Below are positions 7,922-17,454 of a stretch of DNA of 50,720 nucleotides, piece after piece. The stretch's first letter is position 1. Each line of letters opens with the position of its first letter. Position numbers and translations under genes: made by a program. Source of the stretch: an uncultured Phocaeicola sp. (GTDB lineage: Bacteria; Bacteroidota; Bacteroidia; Bacteroidales; Bacteroidaceae); assembly GCA_947626525.1 (NCBI GenBank), contig CANQSM010000011.1, positions 1 to 50,720 of the forward strand. Direction: 5' to 3'. A model generated the notes under the pieces. The model was not told the DNA's origin. It saw only the letters and a list, made by a program, of their open reading frames with translations, and made no database searches.

Positions 7922-10900
7922 ATGAATCGTGATGTCATAAAAACAATCATACAGACAGTATTCCCGATGCTGTTACTATTGCTCGTAAACGCTTTCTTCA
8001 AATTGACGTTTACGGGATATTACGTTATTTGCGCCATAGCATTGCTTTGGAGTATTAAACAGAAAAACCAGGGGCAGTACACCTCCTGGTGTGTTGTTTT
8101 GGTGGCATCTATTTTGGTGACTCTCAACTATCTAAGACCAGAAACAATAAATGGCGTTGCGAGCTACAACAATGCAGCCCATAATGTGCTTGTATTAAGA
8201 GGTATAGAATCAAGTAAGCAACTTGATCTTGTAAATTCATCAAATGCAGACGTAGCGCTGTTTGATTCTGAGGATTTTTCAGGTAAAGTCACTGCTGCTC
8301 CTAACGAGAATGGTAATGTTGATGTGTCTTGTAATCTCATTTCACATCCGGTTTACTGCTGGCAGGAGAATAGCTTCCAAGTAATAAACAAGAATTCTTT
8401 TCCTAGTTTTTCGGAATCCGTAGAGTTCAAAACAAAGTCAGGAGAATCTATCAAAATCAACATAGAGGACTTAGACAAAAGTACAAACTATATAGTTTCT
8501 ACTGAAAATCAAGGAGTAACTGTAGTTGACACTGCCCTCTTTTCTACGCGCATAAAAGAAGGTTATCCTTTGTCTGATATTTTATCTACATGCTATAAAG
8601 AAAGTGAAATAAAAGAAGAGTTCGTGTCACGATTAAAAGGTATCACTCTTCTTCGAAATAATGTTCCTTGCAAGGATGCAATTACAAAATCGAGCCCATT
8701 ATACATTACTATTTCTGACTCCTTGTTTTCTGATTATAAGTATGGGCTTATTAGTGTAATATGCGATGGAATTCCTGTAGATATTACTCTTCAAAATTCA
8801 GAAATTCAAGTCTCAGAAAACCAAAAAATATACATAGGTGTAGGATCTGCTAAAACCAGACCTCTAAAATTGTCAAATGTAGGTGGAGTCGTCCGTGCTA
8901 CTTATGACATGCCTTATATGTACAATTTTCCTTCTGACACTACAGTAATTTCAAGTCATACGCTTGCTATATCTTCAAATGCGGAGGATTTGTTATCTAG
9001 TGACGTTAAGGCAGCATTTTATTATGACATTTTTAATTCGCCAACAAACAAAAATCATTTCTACGGTACAGTAAGCTATCAAACATCGTCAACGCCAAAT
9101 GCTTTGGACGCTGATTTTGTTGACAACAATGAAAAGAACAAAGAGATCGAAAAAGACAATCTTGGATTCCGCTTAAATACACACAACAAGACTAAATGGA
9201 TTGTTGACGTTGTCGATCTTCGTAGCAATAGCCCTATATCAGGAGATAAAGTCTGGTTTAATGATTGGTTTATTCTTGGTCTGATTATTGTTTTGTCATT
9301 GTTTGCTTTGTTCTTCTATAACATAATAAAGGAGGACGAAAGCATCCATAATGCAAAAGCTAATGGGGTCTTAAATATATGGCTTTTCTTTATTTCGCTT
9401 CTCACATTAAGACTATATTTGATGTGGCGCGTAGCAATATTCCCACCTGTGGATGGTATATCAAAGGTAGAATTCGCCTTATATCGTTTAGAGAATAGTT
9501 TAAGCGATAATTCTATGGTATGGACTTTTGGTGCTATTGCTGTCATGATGATAGCCACTATCATCCTATATGTGTGGGAGAAATGGGGCAACCAAAAGAT
9601 AAAATCAAACCAACTTTGTACTATTTATTCATCAAAGCTATTCTGGATTGTACTAGGTTGCGTTGTTTTGGCATCACTTGTAAACAAAGCAGTTAATCTT
9701 CCAAGCTTCGTTAAAGTTTTAATCAATGTTGTTATACCAGTCATCCTGTTCTTTATAAACGAGTGGCGCTGCATAAAGGGATTATCTATTGTTCACCGCG
9801 TAGCCAGTGCAATAGCGGTTATTGGCATGTTAGTAATCGGTGATGCTGGATATGCCATTATGTTTATGATTTTTGAATGTATCTACTTTATAATACTCTC
9901 AATTGTATATAGACATAGTAGAATGGAAGAGCCATCATACAAGCACGCAGTTTGGAAATGTAGTGTGGTATTTTCAATTTTGGTTCTGCCAATCACATTG
10001 TTTGCTCCACAGATTGTATGTTATTTATATGATTCCACTCTCGTTTTAAATATCAACTTTGTTAAGGTATTTCACATTGTATTTACGATGGTGGCCATTT
10101 TAGTTGCGGTTGCCATTTCATATGTTATAAAATATTTGAACACAAAAGAAAATAGCAAATGGCTTAAGGTGGTATTATCTTTTGTTTTCTTTTTACTAAC
10201 AATAATCGTTATTTTATTTAAGTCGCAAATAATTTACTATTTTCATCAACTAAAAGAGTTGTTAAATATTGATATAATCCAAGTTTCGCACATAGCATTT
10301 GCAGTTATAGGAATATTGCTTGCGATTGCAGTTATATATATAACAAAAGATATATTGACAAAGAAACATAGCCAAAGACTTAAGTTAGCATTGTCTGTTA
10401 GCGTTATCGCCTTTGTGATTGGTGGCCCCGTATTCTTCAACTATATGGGACATTTCAAGTATCGTTCTTTAATTCATACACAGAATGTGGGTCAGATAAT
10501 GGAGCATGAAGACGTTTCAACCAGAAACAGCCAGCGATTACTTGAGGCTTCTCAAAACCAGTGGTTCTTACAATACCATAATGATATTGGGAAAGAAAGA
10601 ATTCTGGATGACGGCGTTATGCATTTATACCCTCATTTTAAGAAAGGCGTTTCATGGAATACTCAAATAAGTGATGTCATTTGTTCAAGATATATAGTTG
10701 GAGAATTGTCACTTGTAGTTCCGTTAGCGTTAATTATTTTATGCTTGATATTGCTATACTCTACGTTAAAGCACGAGAATGAATCTTCAACAGGTTACGC
10801 TTACTCTGTAGGTGTTGCCCTATTGATTCTTATTCAAATGACTTTCGTTTGGATGGCTAATACGAACAGAATGATATTCTTCGGACAAGATTTGCCATTC

Positions 10901-13312
10901 TTAAGCCATAATGCACATTCTACAATGTTGATGTTCGCATTGTTACTTGCTCTAATTATGTTTGCCTTGGGTAATAATGGCGAGGATGAATCGGACGAAT
11001 TAAGCACTGGCTTCAAACATTTTTCTGCACGACCTTTCAAATTAATGTGCATGCTTTTCTTTGTCATCTTTGGTGTAGTATTCTTTACAGGAAACAAATA
11101 TGACAATCTGTATGGTGGTAAAGCAGAAGCATATACTGTAGGACATGCAATGGATGTTGCAGAAGCAGACTTCGTTAAAATTAATGGAGTCTTGTCAAAG
11201 TTTAGGGCAAAAGAGCGTCTTTACAACAATCAGGATCTTAAAACTCATATAATTCCTTCTATTGAAAGTAGTATTTCTTTGTCTGCGGAAGTAGAGAAAA
11301 TGTATAAAGACAAGGATATTAGCGAATTTTCATATTCTCTATATAAGTCTTTTATTAACAACAACTGCAAAGCAAACAGATTGGATAACGTCGTACATCT
11401 TCGTTATCTTAAATCTTCGGGAACCTATCAGTTTGCTCTCAACAATGGTTTCTATTGTTTGAAAGCTCCAGAAATGGATAAACATGATTGGTCAGGTGAC
11501 ATATATGCTTATCAGAAGAAAGAAACTGTCATCAAACTTCAAAACCCGGATCAGGGTAATGGTGTTTACCTGTATTCAATCCCAAGGACCTGGTTGAAAG
11601 ACAAGGATAATGATTACGCTATTTTCTATAATGGCAGTGATGGATCCATAAAGCCTGTTCTCTTCAATGAGAATGGCAGAACCAACGTGAGTGTACCAAC
11701 TATATATTTGACCAACTCTGATGTAGTAAGATGTAAAGTAAAGGAAAAATCATTCATATATCAGGTTTCTGGTAAAAAAGAAGATTTGTTGGCTAAGAAC
11801 ATGACCATCAACGGCTCTTCTAAATTCTTCTATCCACTTGGAGATAAATTCTATTGGGTAAAGAATTTTGCAGATTATGAGAATAACAATATCAATCTCA
11901 ATGGCAGACAGAATTGCAACTTGTCATTTGATAAGGATTTGACAAGTGAGGTATATAAAATTTGTGCTTCTTTATCTAAAATTCCTTGCTCTGTAATTGC
12001 AATGGATGGATTAGGCAATGTACGTCTTATGATTGACAACAATAGCCATCCAAATCCAAATAGTCCTACAGAGATTGAAAAGTTTGTAGAAAATAGCTAT
12101 CTGAATCCAAACTATGAAAGTGACTCTCGTATATTTGGTAACATGAATCTTGTACACATGATGCCTGGACCTGGTTCTTCTCTGAAACCAATCACTTATG
12201 CAGCCGTAACCTCACAGATAAAAACTATAGATTGGGGCTCATTGAAGTTACGTCAACCTAATATTGCTCCTTCAGCTATCAAAGACAAGAAGACTGGTAA
12301 GCCAATTATAAACAAGAAGACTGGTAAGCCAGTTTATAGATATCAGATTGAGAAATTTGGCCCATATAATTATACGTCAAGTCCATTTATTTCTATTCCT
12401 GATGACGAAAAAGGTGCTAAGGATTCTAATGGTTGGGTTGATAGTGATTTCTATCTTTATAAATCCAGCAACTATTACAATGCTTTGATTACTTATTTGG
12501 GGTATTTCAAGTTGTCTGACTATAATAATCTAAATAACATTTTGAAGCCTACTTCTGGCACTGGTGATGAATATCCTGTTGTTCAGATGAATGGTCGCAC
12601 TTATACCCTAAACGTTGCACCAGATAAGAACAGACACCAGTGCATACTTAATACAGGATTAAAGCAGAATTTCCAGATGTCAGTCTCTCATGATGATAAG
12701 TCTGACATAAAAACGATATTATCGGACGCATTTGTAGCACCAAATACAAAAGTCTCAAACTATCCTTGGTTATTCCCACAAGTTTCTTCTGTTTATACAA
12801 CTGAATCAAGAGCTTTATCAGAAGAACAGCGTTTAAGACAGTACACATTAGGTGCAAGCCCTTTGAAGGTAACACCTATAATGATGGCAGGGATGTACGG
12901 AAGACTCTTCTCAATGCATCCTGATTACCATGCCAATGTAATAGAGAATAACACTTCGTTTAATAGCAAATGGAGTGATCCTAATTTATTCTCATTCTAT
13001 AAGACACACCTATTTGTACCAATGAACCATTGTTCAACATTTGGTACAGCAAGTGTGTTGCAGCGTGTTAAACACGATGGGTATTACCTTTATGCTAAAA
13101 CAGGAACTCTATTGGGTGATGGAAGCAATCGTGATGACAAAATGCTTGCAGTGATAATCACTAACAAGGATGTCTCACAAGCGCAGTCACCAGATGATTA
13201 TAAATTCTTTGTCGTGTACTTCCGCTTCAAACAGGCACACGATATGCCAGGAGAAGTGGTAAACATCATGAACAAGATTATCCAAAGTAAGTCATTCCAA
13301 GATTATATGTAA
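7922..13312 (+). CDS. SEDS-like polymerase fused to a class B penicillin-binding transpeptidase
   Basis: This is a 1796-residue membrane protein. Residues 10-60 hold two membrane segments and 70-440 an extracytoplasmic domain. Residues 450-1065 are polytopic with many helices. The end of that region resembles the FtsW/RodA (SEDS) core: residues 866-935 match the conserved loop before the last helices, and NTNRMIFFGQDLPFLSHNAHS near 979 resembles the final SEDS signature. Residues 1080-1796 hold a transpeptidase with all three catalytic motifs: S1419-S-L-K1422, S1515-S-N1517 and K1726-T-G. SEDS proteins polymerise glycan strands from lipid II and class B PBPs crosslink them; normally these are two separate proteins. 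An earlier KKTGKP tandem (about 12288-12333) is not the active site. It lies in an operon with an actin-like ATPase and TerD proteins. The PBP domain is certain; the SEDS assignment is by eye. Confidence 0.8.
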   Translation: MNRDVIKTIIQTVFPMLLLLLVNAFFKLTFTGYYVICAIALLWSIKQKNQGQYTSWCVVLVASILVTLNYLRPETINGVASYNNAAHNVLVLRGIESSKQLDLVNSSNADVALFDSEDFSGKVTAAPNENGNVDVSCNLISHPVYCWQENSFQVINKNSFPSFSESVEFKTKSGESIKINIEDLDKSTNYIVSTENQGVTVVDTALFSTRIKEGYPLSDILSTCYKESEIKEEFVSRLKGITLLRNNVPCKDAITKSSPLYITISDSLFSDYKYGLISVICDGIPVDITLQNSEIQVSENQKIYIGVGSAKTRPLKLSNVGGVVRATYDMPYMYNFPSDTTVISSHTLAISSNAEDLLSSDVKAAFYYDIFNSPTNKNHFYGTVSYQTSSTPNALDADFVDNNEKNKEIEKDNLGFRLNTHNKTKWIVDVVDLRSNSPISGDKVWFNDWFILGLIIVLSLFALFFYNIIKEDESIHNAKANGVLNIWLFFISLLTLRLYLMWRVAIFPPVDGISKVEFALYRLENSLSDNSMVWTFGAIAVMMIATIILYVWEKWGNQKIKSNQLCTIYSSKLFWIVLGCVVLASLVNKAVNLPSFVKVLINVVIPVILFFINEWRCIKGLSIVHRVASAIAVIGMLVIGDAGYAIMFMIFECIYFIILSIVYRHSRMEEPSYKHAVWKCSVVFSILVLPITLFAPQIVCYLYDSTLVLNINFVKVFHIVFTMVAILVAVAISYVIKYLNTKENSKWLKVVLSFVFFLLTIIVILFKSQIIYYFHQLKELLNIDIIQVSHIAFAVIGILLAIAVIYITKDILTKKHSQRLKLALSVSVIAFVIGGPVFFNYMGHFKYRSLIHTQNVGQIMEHEDVSTRNSQRLLEASQNQWFLQYHNDIGKERILDDGVMHLYPHFKKGVSWNTQISDVICSRYIVGELSLVVPLALIILCLILLYSTLKHENESSTGYAYSVGVALLILIQMTFVWMANTNRMIFFGQDLPFLSHNAHSTMLMFALLLALIMFALGNNGEDESDELSTGFKHFSARPFKLMCMLFFVIFGVVFFTGNKYDNLYGGKAEAYTVGHAMDVAEADFVKINGVLSKFRAKERLYNNQDLKTHIIPSIESSISLSAEVEKMYKDKDISEFSYSLYKSFINNNCKANRLDNVVHLRYLKSSGTYQFALNNGFYCLKAPEMDKHDWSGDIYAYQKKETVIKLQNPDQGNGVYLYSIPRTWLKDKDNDYAIFYNGSDGSIKPVLFNENGRTNVSVPTIYLTNSDVVRCKVKEKSFIYQVSGKKEDLLAKNMTINGSSKFFYPLGDKFYWVKNFADYENNNINLNGRQNCNLSFDKDLTSEVYKICASLSKIPCSVIAMDGLGNVRLMIDNNSHPNPNSPTEIEKFVENSYLNPNYESDSRIFGNMNLVHMMPGPGSSLKPITYAAVTSQIKTIDWGSLKLRQPNIAPSAIKDKKTGKPIINKKTGKPVYRYQIEKFGPYNYTSSPFISIPDDEKGAKDSNGWVDSDFYLYKSSNYYNALITYLGYFKLSDYNNLNNILKPTSGTGDEYPVVQMNGRTYTLNVAPDKNRHQCILNTGLKQNFQMSVSHDDKSDIKTILSDAFVAPNTKVSNYPWLFPQVSSVYTTESRALSEEQRLRQYTLGASPLKVTPIMMAGMYGRLFSMHPDYHANVIENNTSFNSKWSDPNLFSFYKTHLFVPMNHCSTFGTASVLQRVKHDGYYLYAKTGTLLGDGSNRDDKMLAVIITNKDVSQAQSPDDYKFFVVYFRFKQAHDMPGEVVNIMNKIIQSKSFQDYM

Positions 13313-13316
13313 AGAA

Positions 13317-13748
13317 ATGAAAAATCTGTATAAATACATATTACCAATTATAATGGTTGTTCTTCTGGGCGGATATTCCGCATGGAAGCTCAATGATGTA
13401 GAAGTACCTGTTGCACCAACCACGGTTGGTGTTGAGCGTTCCTTTGTTTGGATTAACTCAGATTCATTGGAAACGTGTATCACTAAGACATATCCTTCTG
13501 GTGTTAAAGTTTCTAAAGGAAGGAAGAGTTTTGAAATCGAATATCCTTCAAATAGGCGAATTCTATTGCACGAGGTTAGTGAAGGTGCAAAAGCAGATTT
13601 GGACTCTTTGAAACTTAATGCTAAGGATCATTTTAAGTGTGAAGAAAAAAATAATAAGGTTAAAGTCACATTAGATGTAGAGGATGGTTTTGTATGTTGT
13701 CCAACAGCATTACTTCGTCCATTACTTGACGATAATAAAAACAATTAG
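13317..13748 (+). CDS. Single-pass membrane protein, unknown
   Basis: This 143-residue protein starts 4 nt after the wall-synthase fusion, so it is in the same operon. One transmembrane helix spans about residues 7-24. The rest is predicted to be periplasmic and beta-rich with a Cys pair near the end (FVCCPT). It has no recognised family. Its tight coupling to the synthase suggests an accessory subunit, much as small bitopic proteins accompany FtsW/FtsI. That is inference. Confidence 0.55.
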   Translation: MKNLYKYILPIIMVVLLGGYSAWKLNDVEVPVAPTTVGVERSFVWINSDSLETCITKTYPSGVKVSKGRKSFEIEYPSNRRILLHEVSEGAKADLDSLKLNAKDHFKCEEKNNKVKVTLDVEDGFVCCPTALLRPLLDDNKNN

Positions 13749-13765
13749 AACAATAGTGAATAGAC

Positions 13766-14800
13766 ATGGCAGTAAACAAAAATATATTGACTTCTCCTGT
13801 CACTATTGATGTTTCGTGGGAGCAGAAATCATCTAGTAAAGATACACTGGATTTGACTGCGTTCTTATTAAATGAAAGTGGGCAAATAAGTGAAATCTCT
13901 GATATGGTGTTCTATGGAACGACAGAAGTTGTTGATATGAAACTCACATCAACCAAGCATCATATAACTATAGAGTCAAAACATAATAAGGCAAAAAATA
14001 TTGCAAGCCAATGTATGACTATCAATCTGGATCTCCTTCCAGAAGAGATAAAACATATAGTATTTGTTGTTAGTAACGACTCGGAAAAACCATTAGACAA
14101 GTTCAAAAAAGCCCAGATAGCCTTCAAAGACAAACAAAACAACAAAGATATTATCCAGATTGAAGATAATGGAGATAATGTGTTCTGTGTGTCTGTTGGC
14201 GATATTCAAAAAAAGAATGAATTATGGACTCTTATTAAAGAATCAACTTGCTATACAGGTGGTTTGGAGAGTGCGTTCGAAGACTTCGTACCAAAGTCAA
14301 TACGCAATACTTATAATAAGGGGCTAAAGGACTTTCAAAGACCTTCGATAGGCACAGGAAAGGGATTGATGCCTTCCAAACCACAAAAAGACGAACCTGT
14401 AAAAAAAACAGAAACTATTAAAGCTTCAGATGAGACTCCGAAAACTGAAGGAAATCCAATTGCAAAAGGAACACGCAGAGGAGTAATGCCTGTAACAAGA
14501 AGAAAGAACAAGGCTTCAGTTTCAGAGGAAAGTGCATCAGAAAAAGTGAGCCAAGTTGTTTCAACGCCAGTTATTGAGCAACCTGTCACACATAAAGAGA
14601 AACCTTTTGATCAAGATAGTTCAACAAAGAATAGACGCGGTGTAATGCCACATACTAAAAGAAGAAAAGAGGATGGTAAGGCAGAAGTGCCAGCCCCCAC
14701 AGTCGTAGAGCAAAAACCGCAAGAACACAGAGAAAAAGATTCTCACACGCAAAATAATGTTGTGAATATGGCGAATAGATTTGCAAATAGAAAAAAATAA
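13766..14800 (+). CDS. TerD-domain protein with a long repetitive C-terminal tail
   Basis: Residues 10-150 match the TerD fold: VTIDVSWEQK, then DLTAFLLNESGQISEISDMVFYG, which is the conserved core that in characterised TerD proteins helps bind Ca2+. Residues 190-344 form a basic, probably disordered tail with a recurring short motif: GKGLMPSKP, RRGVMPVTRRK and RRGVMPHTKRRK. TerD proteins are cytosolic or membrane-associated and belong to the tellurite/stress Ter systems. The repeated motif could be a docking peptide for a partner such as the second TerD protein 45 nt downstream. There is no signal peptide. The TerD call is confident, and the tail's function is unknown. Confidence 0.75.
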   Translation: MAVNKNILTSPVTIDVSWEQKSSSKDTLDLTAFLLNESGQISEISDMVFYGTTEVVDMKLTSTKHHITIESKHNKAKNIASQCMTINLDLLPEEIKHIVFVVSNDSEKPLDKFKKAQIAFKDKQNNKDIIQIEDNGDNVFCVSVGDIQKKNELWTLIKESTCYTGGLESAFEDFVPKSIRNTYNKGLKDFQRPSIGTGKGLMPSKPQKDEPVKKTETIKASDETPKTEGNPIAKGTRRGVMPVTRRKNKASVSEESASEKVSQVVSTPVIEQPVTHKEKPFDQDSSTKNRRGVMPHTKRRKEDGKAEVPAPTVVEQKPQEHREKDSHTQNNVVNMANRFANRKK

Positions 14801-14845
14801 ACGTACAAATAATAATTAATGTTAAACTTTTAAATTTTCTCTCTT

Positions 14846-15568
14846 ATGGCAAAAGTGAAATTTGAAGCCGAAGATTTTGAAAAGGTCTTAGGCCAGAACA
14901 TCCTCTCAGATGGTGATGTTCAGAAGGATGAGCTTAAAACATTAAGGGTTGACCTCGAATGGAAAGGTACAGACCTTGATGTATGTGCATTCATGCTTGA
15001 CAGTGATGGCGAACTCGCAACAAAAGATGACATCGTTTACTTCAGGTCTAAAATTCGTTGGAAGACAGCAAAGCCATTCGATGCTAATGACTTCGATCCC
15101 CTTGATGGCAAGAAGAGTGTATGGGCAGAAGAACAGGAAGCTTATGGTGGTAGAGTAAAGGTTTGGATGAACGAAACTTTACCTGCATCTCCAGATGGAT
15201 CAGTTATAGGTTCTTGGGACGATATGACTGAAGATCCTGACGCTCCATGTGGCGAGACTATGCACATCATGATTGAGGAGATTAATACCATCAAATATAA
15301 GAGAATAGCTTTAGCTGCAGTCGTTGCTGAGGATTTGATTAAAGAAGGTATAACATTCAAAGAGGTTCGTGATGCAAGCGTAACTATCACTGATGTTGAG
15401 AACGAGGATGAGCTCGTTTCTTACCCACTGTCTGAGAAATTCCCAGACAAAGATGCGGTTTGTTTCGGAGAACTCGTTTATGATGAGGATAACTACCAGT
15501 GGAACTTTAAACCAATGGCATCCGGCTACAAAGGAGGCATCCTCTATTTGGCAAACAATGTATTCTAA
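14846..15568 (+). CDS. TerD-domain protein
   Basis: This 240-residue protein carries a near complete TerD domain: LRVDLEWKGTDLDVCAFMLDSDGELATKDDIVYF, then RIALAAVV and the acidic FKEVRDASVTITDVENEDEL stretch. In characterised TerD family members the acidic loops bind Ca2+. Its first eleven residues (MAKVKFEAEDF) are identical to those of the next gene, which is otherwise unrelated. It lies in the middle of the envelope operon. The likely role is Ca2+-dependent sensing or scaffolding linked to the wall-synthesis proteins around it. Confidence 0.8.
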   Translation: MAKVKFEAEDFEKVLGQNILSDGDVQKDELKTLRVDLEWKGTDLDVCAFMLDSDGELATKDDIVYFRSKIRWKTAKPFDANDFDPLDGKKSVWAEEQEAYGGRVKVWMNETLPASPDGSVIGSWDDMTEDPDAPCGETMHIMIEEINTIKYKRIALAAVVAEDLIKEGITFKEVRDASVTITDVENEDELVSYPLSEKFPDKDAVCFGELVYDEDNYQWNFKPMASGYKGGILYLANNVF

Positions 15569-15579
15569 TATGATACCAT

Positions 15580-16092
15580 ATGGCAAAAGTAAAATTTGAA
15601 GCAGAGGATTTCAAGAAGGATTCAAATACTTCGCAGATAAATCCAAGACCTACTCATCTCCAAAAATATTGGAAATGGTATGGTGGTGCTGTTGCCGCTG
15701 CATGTATTGCTGGCGCTGTGGTTTTTTGGCCAAAAGGTGAGGTAACACCACCAACGCCTCCAACTGGAGTAGACTCCCTTGAACATGTAGTAGATATTTC
15801 TACCGTTGTAACACCTGATACTACAACAATCGCAAAGGAATCAACTTCTAATGAAGAGAAAACTACAGAAACTGGTACAAAACCAGTTAATGGCGAACAG
15901 AAGGATTCTGAAACCGAGATAGTAAATAATCCACCTGTTGCACAGAGTGGTGATATTACTATGGACGCGAAGAAAGCAATACGAGGCGACTTCGGTAATG
16001 GCGCAGAACGACGCAAGAATCTTGGAGCTAACTATGACAAGGTACAGGCTGTTGTGAACAAAATGTATCAAGAAGGAAATTTGCACTGGTAA
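15580..16092 (+). CDS. Bitopic membrane protein with a Cpl-7-like wall-binding domain
   Basis: This 170-residue protein shares its N-terminal MAKVKFEAEDF with the TerD protein 11 nt upstream. A transmembrane helix spans about residues 32-48 (YGGAVAAACIAGAVVF), followed by a Thr/Pro-rich spacer (50-125) that could cross the periplasm. The last 40 residues (AKKAIRGDFGNGAERRKNL, then YDKVQAVVNKMY) resemble the Cpl-7 (CW_7) repeat that binds peptidoglycan in phage lysozymes. So a cytosolic tag is tied to a periplasmic wall-binding module. This supports a link between the TerD proteins and the cell wall. Confidence 0.65.
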   Translation: MAKVKFEAEDFKKDSNTSQINPRPTHLQKYWKWYGGAVAAACIAGAVVFWPKGEVTPPTPPTGVDSLEHVVDISTVVTPDTTTIAKESTSNEEKTTETGTKPVNGEQKDSETEIVNNPPVAQSGDITMDAKKAIRGDFGNGAERRKNLGANYDKVQAVVNKMYQEGNLHW

Positions 16093-16101
16093 TAACTAAA
16101 A

Positions 16102-16129
16102 GGGGAAGGATAATTCGTTATCCTTTCCC
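16102..16129 (+). terminator. Strong hairpin with a TTCG loop
   Basis: GGGGAAGGATAA (16102-16113) pairs fully with TTATCCTTTCCC (16118-16129), with one G-T wobble, around a TTCG tetraloop. It lies 10 nt after the stop at 16092 and probably ends or stabilises the 3' end of the operon. There is no good T-tract after it. Confidence 0.6.
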
Positions 16130-16219
16130 TATAGTGTCATAATTATGTGAGATTTGTAACGTTGAAACTTATTCGTATGTCTTTATAACGGATATAGACC
16201 TTATACATTTTCTTTAGAA

Positions 16220-16453
16220 ATGAAACGATTTTTACTATTAATATTTCTCATAATAGGGTCAGTACCACAAATATATACTAATGGAGCCACAGGCAAAAAT
16301 TTATCAGAGCACTTGGTATATATCTGTGTTACAGGGAAAGTATATCATTCAACGAAAGAATGTAGAGGTTTAAGTAATGCTACTCATAAAATCGAAGCAG
16401 TATCATTAAGTGAGGCCCAAAAGACAAGACGAGCTTGTAAAATATGTTATTGA
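16220..16453 (+). CDS. Small secreted Cys-containing protein (YHSTxxC type)
   Basis: This 77-residue protein has a signal peptide over about residues 1-21. The mature part holds the pattern VYHSTKECRGL, then VSLSEAQKTRRACKICY. This His/Cys arrangement (YHxxxxC, then CxxC) recurs in small domains attached to nucleases and secreted bacterial proteins and probably binds a metal. It is followed by a TerD-like gene one base after its stop. The function is unknown. Confidence 0.6.
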   Translation: MKRFLLLIFLIIGSVPQIYTNGATGKNLSEHLVYICVTGKVYHSTKECRGLSNATHKIEAVSLSEAQKTRRACKICY

Positions 16454-16454
16454 T

Positions 16455-17114
16455 ATGTATATAATCAGCAAAGAAATATCAACAGAGCCGTTGAGGTTAA
16501 CCATCCAAGAAATGAATTCTTGGATTAGCTTTGACTTAAGTGTCTTATGTCTTAGAAACATGCAAATTGAAGAAAGGGACGATTTCGTTTTCTACAATTC
16601 GAATTGCCGTGGGGATTATTCCACTGGCCAAAAATCCGAATTTTCTTCGTCTCAATTCAAATATGTGAGGAGATGGCGTAATCAAACTTTTCCAATGTCT
16701 GTGGATGGGGCCGTGAAAATTATCGAGTCATTTTCGGATGAAGATTACGCAGAATACATCGAATTACAGTTATCTAAATTAAGTCCAGAAATCACAGAAT
16801 TACTATTCTGCGTTTCTACATACGAAGACCACTTCTCTCTTAAAGACGTTCCTTCACTGAATATATCATTATGGAGAAAGAACTATGAGAAAGAACAAAT
16901 GAGAGGCACGTATTCAGAATCTGAAATTGTTGGTAACAATGAATTATGGAAAGAGTATAATGGCTGTTTGTATAGTTATGATATAAATTTGAATGGTGCA
17001 AATTCTAATGCTGCCGTATTGGGAATTATAAAAAGAGATAATAATCGATTCATATTGGAACCATGTTACAAATTATATAATAACTTAGAGGAATTAGCAA
17101 ATGACTACTTATAG
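16455..17114 (+). CDS. Third TerD-like protein
   Basis: The start is chosen at ATG 16455, one base after the preceding TGA. A longer in-frame reading from 16410 would overlap that gene. Of the roughly 219 residues, about 20-150 match the TerD core in weakened form: SWISFDLSVLCLRNMQIEERDDFVFYN, then ELLFCVSTYEDHFSLKDV. The C-terminal part (NGCLYSYDINLNG, AAVLGIIKRDNNRFILEP) also fits TerD. It is the most diverged of the three TerD proteins. The short spacing implies co-expression with the small secreted protein before it. Confidence 0.65.
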   Translation: MYIISKEISTEPLRLTIQEMNSWISFDLSVLCLRNMQIEERDDFVFYNSNCRGDYSTGQKSEFSSSQFKYVRRWRNQTFPMSVDGAVKIIESFSDEDYAEYIELQLSKLSPEITELLFCVSTYEDHFSLKDVPSLNISLWRKNYEKEQMRGTYSESEIVGNNELWKEYNGCLYSYDINLNGANSNAAVLGIIKRDNNRFILEPCYKLYNNLEELANDYL

Positions 17115-17148
17115 AAAAATAGTAAGTACTGTATAATACGTTTTTAAT

Positions 17149-17454
17149 ATGGAACAAACGAGAATGAAGAGATGGAATCTATTTGGTTATCTATTTTCTA
17201 TCATAGTAACCTTCGCTCTAATAGGGCTAATAATGTATGGTAAAGATCACAAGGCACAACTTGAAGAAGTAATGTACGTACTTACTGTTATTCTGGTAGT
17301 CGCATTTTTTGCGATTATCAGACGTAATGTTAAACAGATTTGCAAAAATAAGATAATATGCTATGCTCAACACAAAGTTGAAAAAATACTTATACTATAT
17401 TCCTATACTACTTATGGCAGTATTGGTAGTATGCGGATTAGTATTAAGAGATAA
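17149..17454 (+). CDS. Small two-helix membrane protein, unknown
   Basis: Residues 10-30 and 41-58 are transmembrane helices. The reading frame overlaps the next small gene by 92 nt, which is unusual. Losing one A from the A5 run at 17344-17348 would end this protein at a TAA just upstream of the next ATG, so a frameshift in that run is possible. I recognise no family. Confidence 0.45.
   Translation: MEQTRMKRWNLFGYLFSIIVTFALIGLIMYGKDHKAQLEEVMYVLTVILVVAFFAIIRRNVKQICKNKIICYAQHKVEKILILYSYTTYGSIGSMRISIKR

Noticed and set aside
12288-12333. KKTGKP repeated twice in the synthase fusion, seeming like PBP KTG motifs
   Set aside because: It lies between SxxK and SxN, in the wrong order; the true KTG is at residue 1726.
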